Assembly (NCBI GenBank): GCA_963664935.2
Contig: CAXXSE010000006.1
Span: forward strand, 806,001-870,000
DNA from: G963664935 sp963664935
GTDB lineage: Bacteria; Pseudomonadota; Gammaproteobacteria; Methylococcales; G963664935
Direction of reading: 5' to 3'
DNA length: 64,000 nt
Below the pieces are notes generated by a model. That model saw only the letters and a list, made by a program, of their open reading frames with translations. It made no database searches and was not told where the DNA came from. Positions 38,213 to 47,767 of the stretch are shown piece after piece. The translations under genes were made by a program, and so were the position numbers. Numbering within the stretch: the stretch's first letter is position 1; the number at the start of each line of letters is the position of its first letter.

Positions 38213-39706
38213 ATGCTCTTACTTTCAAAAAAGCAGGACTGGTTAGGGAACATTCGTGGGGATCTACTGGCAGCCCTTGTTGTCGCACTTGCTCTCATAC
38301 CTGAAGCGATTGCCTTTTCTATTATTGCCGGAGTTGATCCTAAAGTAGGTCTTTATGCCTCGTTTTGTATCGCTGTTATTACGGCAATAGTTGGTGGTCG
38401 ACCAGGCATGATCAGTGCCGCTACTGGAGCGATGGCGCTGTTAATGGTGCTGCTGGTTAAAGAACATGGCTTGCAATATTTATTAGCAGCAACATTATTG
38501 ACTGGTGTACTACAGATTTTTGCTGGTTATTTCAGGCTGGGAAGCTTGATGAGTTTTGTTTCCCGTTCTGTGGTTACCGGATTTGTGAATGCCTTAGCCA
38601 TACTGATTTTTATGGCTCAGTTGCCAGAACTAACCAATGTCACCTGGGATGTGTATGCAATGACTGCTGCTGGACTTGGCATTATTTATTTATTCCCTTA
38701 CCTTCCTGTTCTCGGAAAATCGATCCCCTCACCGTTGGTCTGTATTGTTGTTTTAACCGGCATTGCGATGACTATGAAGCTGGGCATCCGTACAGTGGGT
38801 GATATGGGTACGTTACCAGATACGTTACCAATTTTTCTGTGGCCAGAGGTTCCTTTAACAATGGAAACGCTGAAAATTATTCTGCCTTATTCTGTTCCTC
38901 TTGCAGTTGTTGGTTTGCTGGAATCTCTGATGACAGCAACGATTGTCGATGATCTGACCGATACCACCAGTGACAAAAACCGTGAGTGTAAAGGTCAGGG
39001 TATAGCAAATATTGGTGCGGGTTTGCTGGGTGGTATGGCTGGCTGTGCAATGATTGGTCAATCGGTTATCAATATTAAATCTGGCGGACGTGGACGTTTA
39101 TCTACTTTTGTCGCCGGTATTTTATTGCTGATCATGGTGGTGTTTTTAGGGGATTGGATCAAACAAATCCCGATGGCTGCGCTAGTGGCTGTAATGATTA
39201 TGGTGTCGATCGGTACATTCAGTTGGGTTTCTCTTCGCGATTTAAAGCAACACCCCATTTCGACGAACATAGTGATGGTAATGACGGTCGTTGTTGTGGT
39301 TTGGACACATAATCTGGCTTATGGCGTTTTTGTTGGAGTGTTACTTGGTTCACTGTTCTTCGCTAACAAAATCAGCCACTTTATGTATATTGAGTCTTCA
39401 TTTAATGAAGAGAATGATTGCCGAATTTACCATGTCGTTGGTCAGATATTCTTCAACTCTGCGGACAAATTCATTGCTGAATTTGATTTCAAAGAAGCAG
39501 TTGAAAAAATTGTAATCGATCTGAATCGAGCGCATTTCTGGGATATCACCTCGGTGTCTGCACTTGACAAGGTAGTGATAAAGTTTCGACGTGAAGGCGC
39601 ATAAGTGGAACTCATTGGTCAAAACGAAGCTACATCAACAATTATAGATCGCTTTGGAATACATGATAAACCAGAAGAAATTGAAAAAATTATGGGAGGT
39701 TATTAG
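38213..39706 (+). pseudogene. SulP-family anion transporter with in-frame stop in the STAS domain
   Basis: ATG at 38213 opens about 10 membrane helices with the SulP signatures DLLAALVVALALIPEAIAFS, GVDPKVGLYASF and ATGAMALLMVLL. The cytoplasmic STAS domain (from residue 400) is cut by TAA at 39602-39604 (KFRREGA, stop), but continues VELIGQNEASSTIIDRFGIH to TAG at 39706. The stop likely replaces a Glu codon. The last 33 residues are lost; the membrane part is whole, so partial function is possible. The USP gene start overlaps its end. Confidence 0.85.
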
Positions 39707-40584
39707 TGAATAATCGTCTAATGGACAATAAACAAGCTGTCATTGCCTGTATTGATGGTTCTACACTCAGCGAATCAGTCTGTGATTACGCAGCATGGAT
39801 AGCAAAACGTGTTGATGCGCCATTGAAGCTTCTGAATACGATTGATCATCATCATGAAACAGCAGCCTCTACAGACTTGTCTGGAAGCATTGGTGTTGAT
39901 AGCCGTGAGCATCTTCTCGAAGAGATTACCAGCCAGGAACAAAAAGAAAGCAAATTGCTACTGCAACAAGGCAAGGCAATTTTACAGGCTGCAAAAGAAC
40001 GCATAATTCAGGATGGTATTTCTGACTCCGAAACTTGTTTACAGCACGGCGGTTTGATTGATTCCCTAATCGATATTGAAGAGAGTATTCGGGTGCTTGT
40101 TATCGGTGCGCGAGGGAAAAGACACGAAAATCTAGCCAATCAGATCGGTGAAAAACTTGAGTCCATGATCCGTTCTTTGCATCGTCCAATTCTGGTTGCT
40201 TATGAAGCATTTAAATCACCGCAACATATTTTGGTTGCATACGATGGCAGTGCAGCTGCCAGTAAAGCCTTAGATATAGTGGTTAATAGTCCTCTGTACA
40301 AAGGTCTTACCTGTCATCTGGTGTATGTAAGTAAAAAAGGTTCCTCGGACAGCTTGCTTGATAACGCGACTAACAAACTCCGGGCAGCGGGTGGGATAGA
40401 GATTATTAGCGCCAACCTGCAAGGTGATTTAGAACAAGAACTTTGTAAATATCAGGTCAGTCAGGATATCGATATGACTATAATGGGTGCTTTCAGTCAT
40501 ACGCGTATCCACGATTTTTTATTGGGAAGTTTTACTGTAAAAATGTTGCATAATACTAAAACAGCATTACTGTTACTGAGATAA
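39706..40584 (+). CDS. Tandem universal stress protein
   Basis: A GTG overlapping the SulP stop starts a 292-residue protein with two USP domains (about 10-150 and 165-292). The first has VIACIDGSTLSESVCDYAAW and VLVIGARGKRHENLANQIGE. The second has ILVAYDGSAAASKALDIVV and MTIMGAFSHTRIHDFLLGS, including a G-x2-G-x9-G(S/T)-like ATP motif. SulP and USP genes are often paired, and here they are translationally coupled. Confidence 0.9.
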   Translation: MNNRLMDNKQAVIACIDGSTLSESVCDYAAWIAKRVDAPLKLLNTIDHHHETAASTDLSGSIGVDSREHLLEEITSQEQKESKLLLQQGKAILQAAKERIIQDGISDSETCLQHGGLIDSLIDIEESIRVLVIGARGKRHENLANQIGEKLESMIRSLHRPILVAYEAFKSPQHILVAYDGSAAASKALDIVVNSPLYKGLTCHLVYVSKKGSSDSLLDNATNKLRAAGGIEIISANLQGDLEQELCKYQVSQDIDMTIMGAFSHTRIHDFLLGSFTVKMLHNTKTALLLLR

Positions 40585-40613
40585 GATACCCTATTAAATG
40601 ACTCCTTGGCTTG

Positions 40614-40854
40614 CTAGGAGGCTGTCCGAGAATAGAGAGCCTACTGCGGAAAATCTGGGTTTGGCCTGATTTTCCCATTATTTTGATGAAATATATCCCT
40701 ATATTTCACCCCTTCGGGGTCACTTTCAGTGGTCCAAATCCGCTCCAGGCGGATTTGTCGTTAAATATGCCCAATATTCGCCTCAAATAATGAAAAAATC
40801 AGCCACAAACCAGCTTTCCCTCGCGACGACTTCTATTCTCGGACAGCCTCCTAG
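40614..40854. mobile_element. MITE family 3 (241 bp incl. CTAG flanks)
   Basis: Perfect inverted ends GGAGGCTGTCCGAGAATAG are bounded by CTAG on both sides, which probably is the 4-bp target duplication. The interior has no ORF but further hairpins (CGGATTTG-type, ATATATCCCTATAT). It lies between the USP and the symporter genes. Confidence 0.8.
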
Positions 40855-40979
40855 ATATTCTTCATAGTTCCTTGACGGAAAAGGGTCAGGTACCGAATTG
40901 AGAATATTTGAAATATACTCGGCCTTTCCCTAGCTCTTCCACACTACCAATATTATTCCTTTTTCGTCCCAATTATATT

Positions 40980-42413
40980 ATGAGAATTATTGCAGGGAGT
41001 TTTTTTATTTTCCTGGTACTATTTGTTGCCGTGGGGGTGGCGTCGTCGAGATTCAAAAAAAACACCGTTGACGATTATTTATTGGCAGGTAGGAGCCTAC
41101 CTTATTGGTTAATGGCATCTTCTGCGTTTGCAACAAATTTGAGCGGCTTTATGTTTACCGGCTTAATTGGCGTCGCCTACCTGAAAGGCGTGTCAATAAT
41201 CTGGCTAGCGTTGGGCTTATTCGTTGGGCAATCCCTGGCTTGGTATAAAGCACCCGAACTGATACGCGGAGAATCAAAGCGTTTGAATGTGGCGACGCTG
41301 CCCACATTTTTGGTCGCGGAAAATAACCGAGACAGCCGATTGCTTGTCGTCGTATCCGGTTTGATTATTTTGGTGTTTTTGTCATTATACGCTTCGGCGC
41401 AGCTGGTGGCAGGCAGCAAAGCACTACATGTTATTTTTGGTTGGGATTACTCATTTGGAATTGTTCTCGCGGCGATGATCATCCTCATCTACTGCTTTTC
41501 TGGAGGAATACGGGCATCAATATGGACGGATTCGGTTCAATCCGTTGTCATGTTTTTATCAATGATTACGGTGGCCACTGTATGTCTGTCTAATATTGGT
41601 GGGCCGATAGCCTTGATGACTCGGCTTAGAGAAATTGATCCGGTATTGGTAGATTTTTTTCCGAATCAATTTGAATTTGGCATTTTAGGATTTTTTATCG
41701 GATGGGTATTTAATGGTATCGGTGTAATAGGACAACCGCATATTATTAACCGTTTCATGGCGGTTAAATCATACCAACAATTCCTATTGGCACGGCGCTT
41801 ATATATCCCGTCATTTTTTATATTTTTAGTACTAACCCTATTTGTTGCACTGTCCTGTCGCGTGCTTATTGCGAGTACCGATTTTGACTCGGAAACCGCA
41901 TTTTTACGAATAGCCATATTATATTTGCCCCATATATTAACCGGGTTTGCCCTGGCGGGACTATTTTCCTCGACTTTATCTACTGCTGACTCACAAGTGT
42001 TGTCCTGTTCTTCAGCGATTACTGTGGATATCTTTCCGAACTGGCGTCGTTCTTATGTCGCCTCAAAAATATCAACTATTTTTGTTACCTTTTTAATCAT
42101 GGGGGTCGCGCTGCTCGGTAACAAAAACGTATTTTATCTTGTCGTCGTCGCATGGGCTGCGTTATCGGCTGCATTTGTACCGATAGTTACCCTGAGAATG
42201 CGCCGGATTGAAGTCAGCAATACATTGGGATTGTCGATGATTTTTTGTGGTCTAGGCACCGTGCTCTTGTGGCGTTATTACCTAAAACTATCGGGAGATG
42301 TATACGAAGCTTTTCCTGGTATTTGTGCTGGGTTTTTAATGTTTTTTCTATCTTGCGCATACAAAAAAGTGAATAGCCTTTTAGCTGAAGTAAACCACAG
42401 GGGTTTACCTTAG
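40980..42413 (+). CDS. Sodium:solute symporter (SSS family)
   Basis: The protein of 477 residues (ATG at 40980) has 12-13 helices. Signatures are DDYLLAGRSLPYWLMASSAF, YCFSGGIRASIWTDSVQS and GLFSSTLSTADSQVLSCSSA, which fit the SSS/PutP family. Substrate is not deducible. A longer frame from 40908 would add a hydrophilic stretch not seen in the family. The gene appears intact. Uptake would use the sodium gradient, which links to the N-ATPase and antiporter at the window end. Confidence 0.87.
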   Translation: MRIIAGSFFIFLVLFVAVGVASSRFKKNTVDDYLLAGRSLPYWLMASSAFATNLSGFMFTGLIGVAYLKGVSIIWLALGLFVGQSLAWYKAPELIRGESKRLNVATLPTFLVAENNRDSRLLVVVSGLIILVFLSLYASAQLVAGSKALHVIFGWDYSFGIVLAAMIILIYCFSGGIRASIWTDSVQSVVMFLSMITVATVCLSNIGGPIALMTRLREIDPVLVDFFPNQFEFGILGFFIGWVFNGIGVIGQPHIINRFMAVKSYQQFLLARRLYIPSFFIFLVLTLFVALSCRVLIASTDFDSETAFLRIAILYLPHILTGFALAGLFSSTLSTADSQVLSCSSAITVDIFPNWRRSYVASKISTIFVTFLIMGVALLGNKNVFYLVVVAWAALSAAFVPIVTLRMRRIEVSNTLGLSMIFCGLGTVLLWRYYLKLSGDVYEAFPGICAGFLMFFLSCAYKKVNSLLAEVNHRGLP

Positions 42414-42428
42414 AATTTTAGGCGTAAC

Positions 42429-42731
42429 TTAAGCTGAACCTAAAGGGTCCCCCATCGCGCCGCCGTAGGCATTACGCCGACGACCGATTAAGGTAGCTAA
42501 TGTCGCCTTACTCGTCGCAGCCAAATCACCATATACTGAAGGCGTTGAAGGATTTCTGGGTGCTGCTTCAAACTTTCGGTTATCAGTGATCTCGCCGATA
42601 TAGATGTTACCGCTGGCCTTATTGGTATCGGCCACATCCGGTGGGGACAGATCAATATGACGAGTTCCTAAGACACAACCATTCAAAAGAACGACCAATG
42701 TGACTACGATGCTAAGTTGTAAATGCCTCAT
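42429..42731 (-). CDS. Lipoprotein, probably truncated (YajG-like)
   Basis: The 100-residue protein has a signal with lipobox VLLNGC. The mature part contains IYIGEITDNRKFEAAPRNPS, STPSVYGDLAATSKATLATL and GRRRNAYGGAMGD, a pattern of YajG-type lipoproteins. It ends soon after at LGSA, much shorter than YajG (about 190), so the C-terminal half may be lost. The stop lies 15 bases from the symporter stop; the genes converge. Confidence 0.65.
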   Translation of the reverse strand: MRHLQLSIVVTLVVLLNGCVLGTRHIDLSPPDVADTNKASGNIYIGEITDNRKFEAAPRNPSTPSVYGDLAATSKATLATLIGRRRNAYGGAMGDPLGSA

Positions 42732-42828
42732 ATTTTTTCCTGCTATTTTAAGACTAAATATTGTTAATAAATATCCACGCTCAAGCTGTGCTAAAAGTGT
42801 GCCTATTATGGCCAGCTAACAAGAACTA

Positions 42829-44063
42829 TAGTCTTTAAGAAAAAGAATTTGGCCAAATGCAGTTATGCGTGGTCAGCGAGTTCCTTGAATTTCACGAACA
42901 GTGCAAGTACCTCATCGGCAGCATTGTTGAATTGCAAGAGGGCCTCTGCGACCTTGTTTTTTAGATCGTCGAACGTTGGGAAATGATGGAGATGGGTTCC
43001 CTGTTCTTTGATTTTTTTCCACAGCTTCTCGATTGGATTGTAGTCGGGTGAGTAAGACGGCAATTGGTAAACAGTCAGTCGGTCTTTATGGTCCTCAAAG
43101 AACGCCTTCATTGCCTTGCTGGTATGGTAGCGCGCACCATCCTGTATGAGTACGATAGGCTGTTTGGTTTGTGCAAGCACTTCGGTCAAATAGGTCATGT
43201 AGGTTTGTGAGTTAAAGCGTTCTTCCTGGCATTTGTAAAAAAACCGTCCCGTAAAATAATCAATCAAGCCGAGCACCTTGTAGCCTTTACGCTTGCCGGA
43301 CGTCTTGATGGTCGGTTGCTGGCCTTTTCGTGCCCACGTATAGCTGAGCGACCCCCATTGTGGAAATGACGCCTCATCGCCAAATAACAGTAGCGCCTTT
43401 TTTTGTTTTGCCTCGGCTAGAATCGCTGGCCACTTTTGATCCAGCCACTGTTGGCGGGCCTCTTCATCCAGGTGATCGGAAACAAACCGTGCCTTTTGAT
43501 AAGAAAAGCCCATGTTTTTGAGCAATTGACTGATATAGTGAACGCAATAGAACACGCCAAATCGCTCATGGATTAAGCCTTGAATCATTGGGCTGCGCCA
43601 GCAATTACCCACAAACCCTGCAGCCGCGGGGCCCGCGTTTATGACAGCCGCTAATTCACTCCGTTGTTCTTTGGTCATTTTCGAAGGCCTTCCCGGTGGC
43701 TTCTTCGATCTCAGTCCGACAACACCGCCGACCAACAAACGCTTGATCCATTGTCGAACCGCTTCGGCTGTAACTCGAAGCATTTTGGCCACTGCTTGAA
43801 TAACCTGCCCCTCAGCGAAGGCCAGAACTGCTAAGATCCGTTTCACCCACGGCAAATCACCTTTTTGCTGGGCTCGCTTCAATTCTTCGAGCAAATCATT
43901 CTGGTGGGCCTTGGAGAGATTAAGTTTAAAAATTAACATGGGTCAGCTCCTTATTGACTAGAGATTAACCCATGTCAGACTAAACACTTGTTACTCTAAT
44001 GTCTAATCGAGCTACCCTGTTGCTATTTTGCCCAGCACGCCAAGATCTTTTTCTTAAAGTCTA
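42829..44063 (-). mobile_element. IS630-family element, copy B (intact, 1235 bp)
   Basis: Ends TAGTCTTTAAGAAAAAGA and TAGACTTTAAGAAAAAGA (reverse complement) are flanked by TA duplications (42827-42828, 44064-44065). It provides the empty-site reference for copy A. Confidence 0.93.
42863..43939 (-). CDS. IS630-family DDE transposase
   Basis: The 358-residue protein has N-terminal helix-turn-helix domains (EGQVIQAVAKMLRVTAEAVR), then LLLFGDEASFPQWG, IVLIQDGARYHTSKAMKAFF and SPDYNPIEKLWKKIKEQ, the DDE residues of the Tc1/IS630 superfamily. It is unbroken and could move both copies. Confidence 0.93.
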   Translation of the reverse strand: MLIFKLNLSKAHQNDLLEELKRAQQKGDLPWVKRILAVLAFAEGQVIQAVAKMLRVTAEAVRQWIKRLLVGGVVGLRSKKPPGRPSKMTKEQRSELAAVINAGPAAAGFVGNCWRSPMIQGLIHERFGVFYCVHYISQLLKNMGFSYQKARFVSDHLDEEARQQWLDQKWPAILAEAKQKKALLLFGDEASFPQWGSLSYTWARKGQQPTIKTSGKRKGYKVLGLIDYFTGRFFYKCQEERFNSQTYMTYLTEVLAQTKQPIVLIQDGARYHTSKAMKAFFEDHKDRLTVYQLPSYSPDYNPIEKLWKKIKEQGTHLHHFPTFDDLKNKVAEALLQFNNAADEVLALFVKFKELADHA

Positions 44064-44262
44064 TAGCAAGGTCCTGTTTCGTCTAACTCAGCTCTCTCAT
44101 ACACCCTGACCCCTTTTTTTTCGTCTGGTGAGAAACGAGGGCTAGCTGCTACAATGAAACTACCAATGCTTGGAATAATGGTTTAAATCTAGCGGGAACT
44201 ATCCCTAATTTCCTATTTCGCTGTATCATCGCCATCCCATCACTCACCGGGGGATTGATTTG

Positions 44263-44874
44263 ATGCATCAAAAAACTTCTTTTATCCTGTTTATTCTGGC
44301 TCTCGTCCTGTTAATCCCGGGTTTGACACAACCCATGCTTACCCTGCAAGCTACCGTCAATAAAAAAGAGATGCTGGATCTGGCTGCAGAGTCATTGTTT
44401 CCCGGTGGTGCCAATATCTCACTGATTGCTCAATTCGCCTATGCAATGATTGAGGATAGGCAGGTTGAAGGATCCATAGAGATTTTCAATAAAACTCGTA
44501 GTGTATTGGGGACGATAGATGACCTCATTACAAGTGGTCATTATTTTGTGGGGTTCCTGATCGGGCTGTTTGCCGTCGTGATCCCGGTGATAAAAGTGCT
44601 GCTGACGGGTTTTGCAGCGCTAGTGCGCAACCAAATCACCCGAGATTCCATACAATACCTGGCCGAGATAATCAGTAAATGGTCAATGAGTGACGTTTTT
44701 GTAATGGCCATCATTGTCGGCTATATGGCCGCCAATGCGGACGATAACCCAGCCGACGCGGTTCAAATGAGCGCCGAACTTGGCCCTGGATTCTACTATT
44801 TCGCAGCTTACTGTCTGACCTCAATTCTCTCAGCGCAAGTGTTGCGCGGTCAAAGAATCGTAAGCGATCTATAA
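44263..44874 (+). CDS. PqiA-family membrane protein
   Basis: ATG at 44263 encodes 203 residues with four helices. The first helix (FILFILALVLLIPGL) is followed by a periplasmic loop, then HYFVGFLIGLFAVVIPVIKV and IISKWSMSDVFVMAIIVGYM, the KWSMxDVFV motif of PqiA-like proteins. These take part in lipid transport across the envelope with MCE partners (PqiB), which are not present here. It appears intact. Confidence 0.8.
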   Translation: MHQKTSFILFILALVLLIPGLTQPMLTLQATVNKKEMLDLAAESLFPGGANISLIAQFAYAMIEDRQVEGSIEIFNKTRSVLGTIDDLITSGHYFVGFLIGLFAVVIPVIKVLLTGFAALVRNQITRDSIQYLAEIISKWSMSDVFVMAIIVGYMAANADDNPADAVQMSAELGPGFYYFAAYCLTSILSAQVLRGQRIVSDL

Positions 44875-44941
44875 ACCCCATCTATTTTTGCTAGTGTCTC
44901 GGTGCGAAGATCACCCCAACTGTTTTGAACGATGTGACTGA

Positions 44942-45292
44942 ATGCAAGCGAACGCAACACTCCACCGTGAATCTCTAACTGATAAACAGCGCTATTGGCT
45001 GACCCATGTCGAGCGCTGCGAAGCTACTGGTAGTACGATGGTTGCCTACGCCCGTGCACAGTCGCTTGATCTCAAACAATTCTACAATTGGAAAATGCGC
45101 TTGAATCGACTGGGGATTTTAACGCAACCCGCCAAGTCCGTGGCGTTTAAACGGGTAACCGTGAGACCGAAGCAGGAATTCGGTGCGGGCTGCCGAATTG
45201 AATGCCCCAATGGCACACGGATCGAGGTCGGAGTGGGCTGTGATCCCGTGTGGTTAAACCTGATTTTCAAGGCGGTGAGTCCATCAACATGA
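44942..45292 (+). CDS. tnpA: IS66 TnpA-like protein
   Basis: The 116-residue protein has RYWLTHVERCEATGSTMVAY and LDLKQFYNWKMRLNRLG, the DNA-binding IS66 orf1 pattern. Its stop overlaps the tnpB start (ATGA), typical of IS66. The left IS66 end may be the GTGTCTCGGTGCGAAGATCA stretch near 44893. The element is incomplete downstream. Confidence 0.8.
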   Translation: MQANATLHRESLTDKQRYWLTHVERCEATGSTMVAYARAQSLDLKQFYNWKMRLNRLGILTQPAKSVAFKRVTVRPKQEFGAGCRIECPNGTRIEVGVGCDPVWLNLIFKAVSPST

Positions 45293-45462
45293 TGCGGCCT
45301 TCGGATACTTTGTCGAGTATCTATGTGTGCGCGGTTCCGGTCGATTTCCGAAAAGGAATTAATGGATTAGCGACGTTGGTGGAAAGCCAATTGGCCGTGG
45401 ATCCTTTTTCCGAACATTTATTTGTGTTTCGTAATCGTCGACGGGATAAAGTAAAGATTTTA
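45289..45462 (+). pseudogene. tnpB: IS66 TnpB, cut off by a RAYT element
   Basis: The frame begins MMRPSDTLSSIYVCAVPVDF and RKGINGLATLVESQL, then VFRNRRRDKVKIL; here RAYT copy C begins (45462). About 58 of around 115 residues remain. No tnpC follows, so this IS66 is a remnant. Confidence 0.85.
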
Positions 45463-46265
45463 AAAAAAGGGGACAGATTTATTTATGCGCTATACTTCTG
45501 GTAAGTGAAATTATTTAAAGGAAGTTAGTATGCCTAGAGTTGGGCGTGTGGTGTTACCTCATTACCCGCATCATATAGTGCAAAGGGGACACAATCGGCA
45601 AGTTGTTTTGCAGTGGACTCGGATTTTGAATATTATTTGGAAACCTTGTCACAATGGCGTGAGGTATATGGCATTCGCGTGTACGCTTGGTGTCTTATGA
45701 CGAACCCTATTCATTTGGTTGTTGAACCACCTGAAGAAACAGCCTTACTGGGACAACTCATGAAACGGCTTTCTGGTCGGCAAACGCGCTACGTGAATCG
45801 ATTAGAAAGACGGAGTGGAACGCTGTGGGAGAGTCGCTACAAATCCAGCCCGATCCAAACGGACGAATACCTTCTAGCGTGTATTCGGTACGTTGAATTG
45901 AATCCCGTCCGTGCACAGGTGGTTGCCGATGCTCAGGATTACCGATGGTCGAGTTACCAAGCACGAATGAAGGGGCATGAGCGAGTAATGGCTGATTTTG
46001 ATCCGTGTTATCTTGCTTTAGGGGAGAGTACGGAAGAGCGACAAATACGCTATCGAGAATATTTACAAAGCGCGATTCCCGATGGCGAATGGGCGTTCAT
46101 TCAAGAAGCGGTAGCGAGAGGCCAACTCACGGGGAATGGTCGCTATGTAGAATAGGTTAAAAAAATAATTGGTCGGCGGATAGAACATCGACGACCGGGT
46201 AGGCCTAAGACCAAACAGAACGGAAATAGGTCAATCTGAATTAAATAAATCTGTCCGCTTTTTTT
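45462..46265 (+). mobile_element. RAYT element, copy C
   Basis: Left end AAAAAGGGGACAGATTTATT, right end AATAAATCTGTCCGCTTTTT. It has inserted into the IS66 tnpB gene. It closely matches copy B. Confidence 0.87.
45528..46155 (+). pseudogene. RAYT transposase, copy C, frameshifted
   Basis: The start MPRVGRVVLPHYPHHIVQRG is followed by a shift near 45606, where one T of a run is missing compared with copy B. From 45613 the frame DSDFEYYLETLSQWREVYGI runs unbroken to 46155 with the catalytic YVNRLERRSGTLW. The N-terminal His motif is thereby lost from this frame. An internal ATG at 45613 exists. Confidence 0.88.
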
Positions 46266-46574
46266 CCACGAATTAATATCGAGAATCGTTGCTCCTAGCC
46301 TCGGCCCGCCGTCTGAACGCCACAAATTACAGTCGATTGATGACGAAAAAATCATTAATTAATTTTATTCGGAGCCAAAAATAATGGTATGTATGTCGCG
46401 AATCATTTGGCAGCTTTCGGGCCAGAAGCGGACGGTCGAGAGACTCAGACGAACGTCTGCTCCATACTCATTGCGGACGTTCGAATCTTCTATGCAATGG
46501 ACGCAACTATGTCTTAAAATATCTGAATTCAGGATAAATAAATCTGTCCCCTTTTTTCTTCTTTTATATCTTTT
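46266..46574. other. Intergenic with REP-like unit and a solitary RAYT end
   Basis: The REP-like unit lies at about 46410-46490 (TTTCGGGCCAGAAGCGGACG ... GCGGACGTTCGAATCTTC). At 46532-46556 a lone ATAAATAAATCTGTCCCCTT occurs, which equals a RAYT element end without a transposase. No gene is recognised. Confidence 0.6.
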
Positions 46575-46793
46575 TCAATCATAATTGTCTCCAAATAATG
46601 ATTTTTTAAAGTTTTCTTTCTTTTCTGGCGGCGTAAACTTCACCCGATCTTCTATAAAAGCAGTTAAGATTGCCCGATGTATCTCGGCTTGCGTTCCTCG
46701 ATACTCGGCGCATTTGGCTTTGAACGCCATCAAAAACTTGCGTGAAGTCCGCAGGTTCAACGTTCCCGATAACGCTGTATTTTGCGATTCCAT
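46575..46793 (-). CDS. Small ribbon-helix-helix-like protein
   Basis: The 72-residue protein has NLRTSRKFLMAFKAKCAEYR followed by GTQAEIHRAILTAFIEDRV, a strand-helix-helix pattern of small plasmid-type or antitoxin regulators. The fold call is by pattern only. A promoter and a repeated operator-like motif lie upstream, which would fit self-regulation. No partner toxin is seen downstream. Confidence 0.6.
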   Translation of the reverse strand: MESQNTALSGTLNLRTSRKFLMAFKAKCAEYRGTQAEIHRAILTAFIEDRVKFTPPEKKENFKKSLFGDNYD

Positions 46794-46823
46794 TTTTAAA
46801 ATCCTGAAAGTTAAATTCGACTT

Positions 46824-46872
46824 ATTATAAAATATACGTTTTACATTGTCACCTGACTATTTTACAATGACA
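46824..46872 (-). promoter_or_regulatory. Promoter and operator-like repeats of the RHH-like gene
   Basis: On the minus strand TGACAA (46851-46846), a 16-base spacer and TATAAT (46829-46824) precede the gene. Two similar boxes, CATTGTAAAA and CAATGTAAAA, lie at and before the -35 element, 20-22 bases apart. Confidence 0.55.
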
Positions 46873-47368
46873 TTGGGAGACCTTCCACCTTGTACCATAT
46901 TCATCCGTCATTACGGGTTGCAACCTGAAAAATACCTGCCATGAAGGAGGGGTTTGACTAACTCTATGCAATTTTATCCGAAAGCATAAACTCGAGTTGA
47001 TGCCGTTTTAATCGAAGACCCAGCCGATCCATGAAAGTCCTTGCTCCGTTTTCTAGTATGTTCTGTCCTGCCCGTTTCAATCATGGCTCAGGTTATCAAT
47101 TGGTTCGGCACACCCCCTTGGGTTCTCTCTCCATTAGGGGTCCCAGCCACGTACATTTTTAGAATATTTTTCCGTAGGCTCCGCCATCCTACTGTATATG
47201 AATGACCGCTTTCGTGTCCTTTCCGGACAGTCGAGAGATTCGGGTGAATGACCGCTCCATACTCAAAGCGGTCATTCAGATCTTTTAAGCGATTGGCAAA
47301 TTACGAACCGAAGCGGACTAATCTCCTATGAAGTTCCCTTTCTTTTTTGAACAACAAGCAAATGTGCA
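46873..47368. other. Gene-free with REP-like unit
   Basis: The REP-like unit is at about 47214-47300 (GACAGTCGAGAGATTCGGGT ... AAGCGGTCATTCAGATC). The rest has no recognisable gene. Confidence 0.45.
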
Positions 47369-47767
47369 ATGTTAGGCCTGGTACTATCGTGGTATTGTCT
47401 TATAGAACTGGTAGCACGAATCTTACTCGCCCATATTTTCGTGCTTACCGGTATTAACAAAATTTTGGGATACGACGGAACCACTGGTTACATGGAAGCC
47501 ATGGGTGTTCCCCGCATGCTGTTGCCACTGGTAATCATTCTGGAGGTCGGTGGCGGATTGGCTTTATTGGTCGGATTCAAGACCAGACTGGCCGCTGCTG
47601 TACTTGCGGCATTCACGGTGGTGGCTGCTTTACTGTTTCATGCTGATTTTGGTGATAAGACCCAAATGATCATGTTTATGAAAAACTGGGCCATGGTGGG
47701 TGGCCTATTGATGGTGTACACCTACGGTGCCGGCAAACTGAGTGTAGACAAAAAGATGGGCGGATAA
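47369..47767 (+). CDS. DoxX-family membrane protein
   Basis: The 132-residue protein has four helices. ELVARILLAHIFVLTGINKI, YMEAMGVPRMLLPLVIILEV and GGGLALLVGFKTRLAAAVLA are typical for DoxX proteins, with FMKNWAMVGGLLMVY at the end. DoxX-like proteins are linked to redox and membrane stress; the role here is not known. It appears intact. Confidence 0.88.
   Translation: MLGLVLSWYCLIELVARILLAHIFVLTGINKILGYDGTTGYMEAMGVPRMLLPLVIILEVGGGLALLVGFKTRLAAAVLAAFTVVAALLFHADFGDKTQMIMFMKNWAMVGGLLMVYTYGAGKLSVDKKMGG

Noticed and set aside
9284..39604. Stop codon reassignment to explain the many in-frame stops
   Set aside because: TAG (cheZ), TAA (DUF2802, SulP, DUF4328, DUF2442, msrA) and TGA (deaminase) all occur, at positions of different amino acids, and intact genes use all three as terminators.
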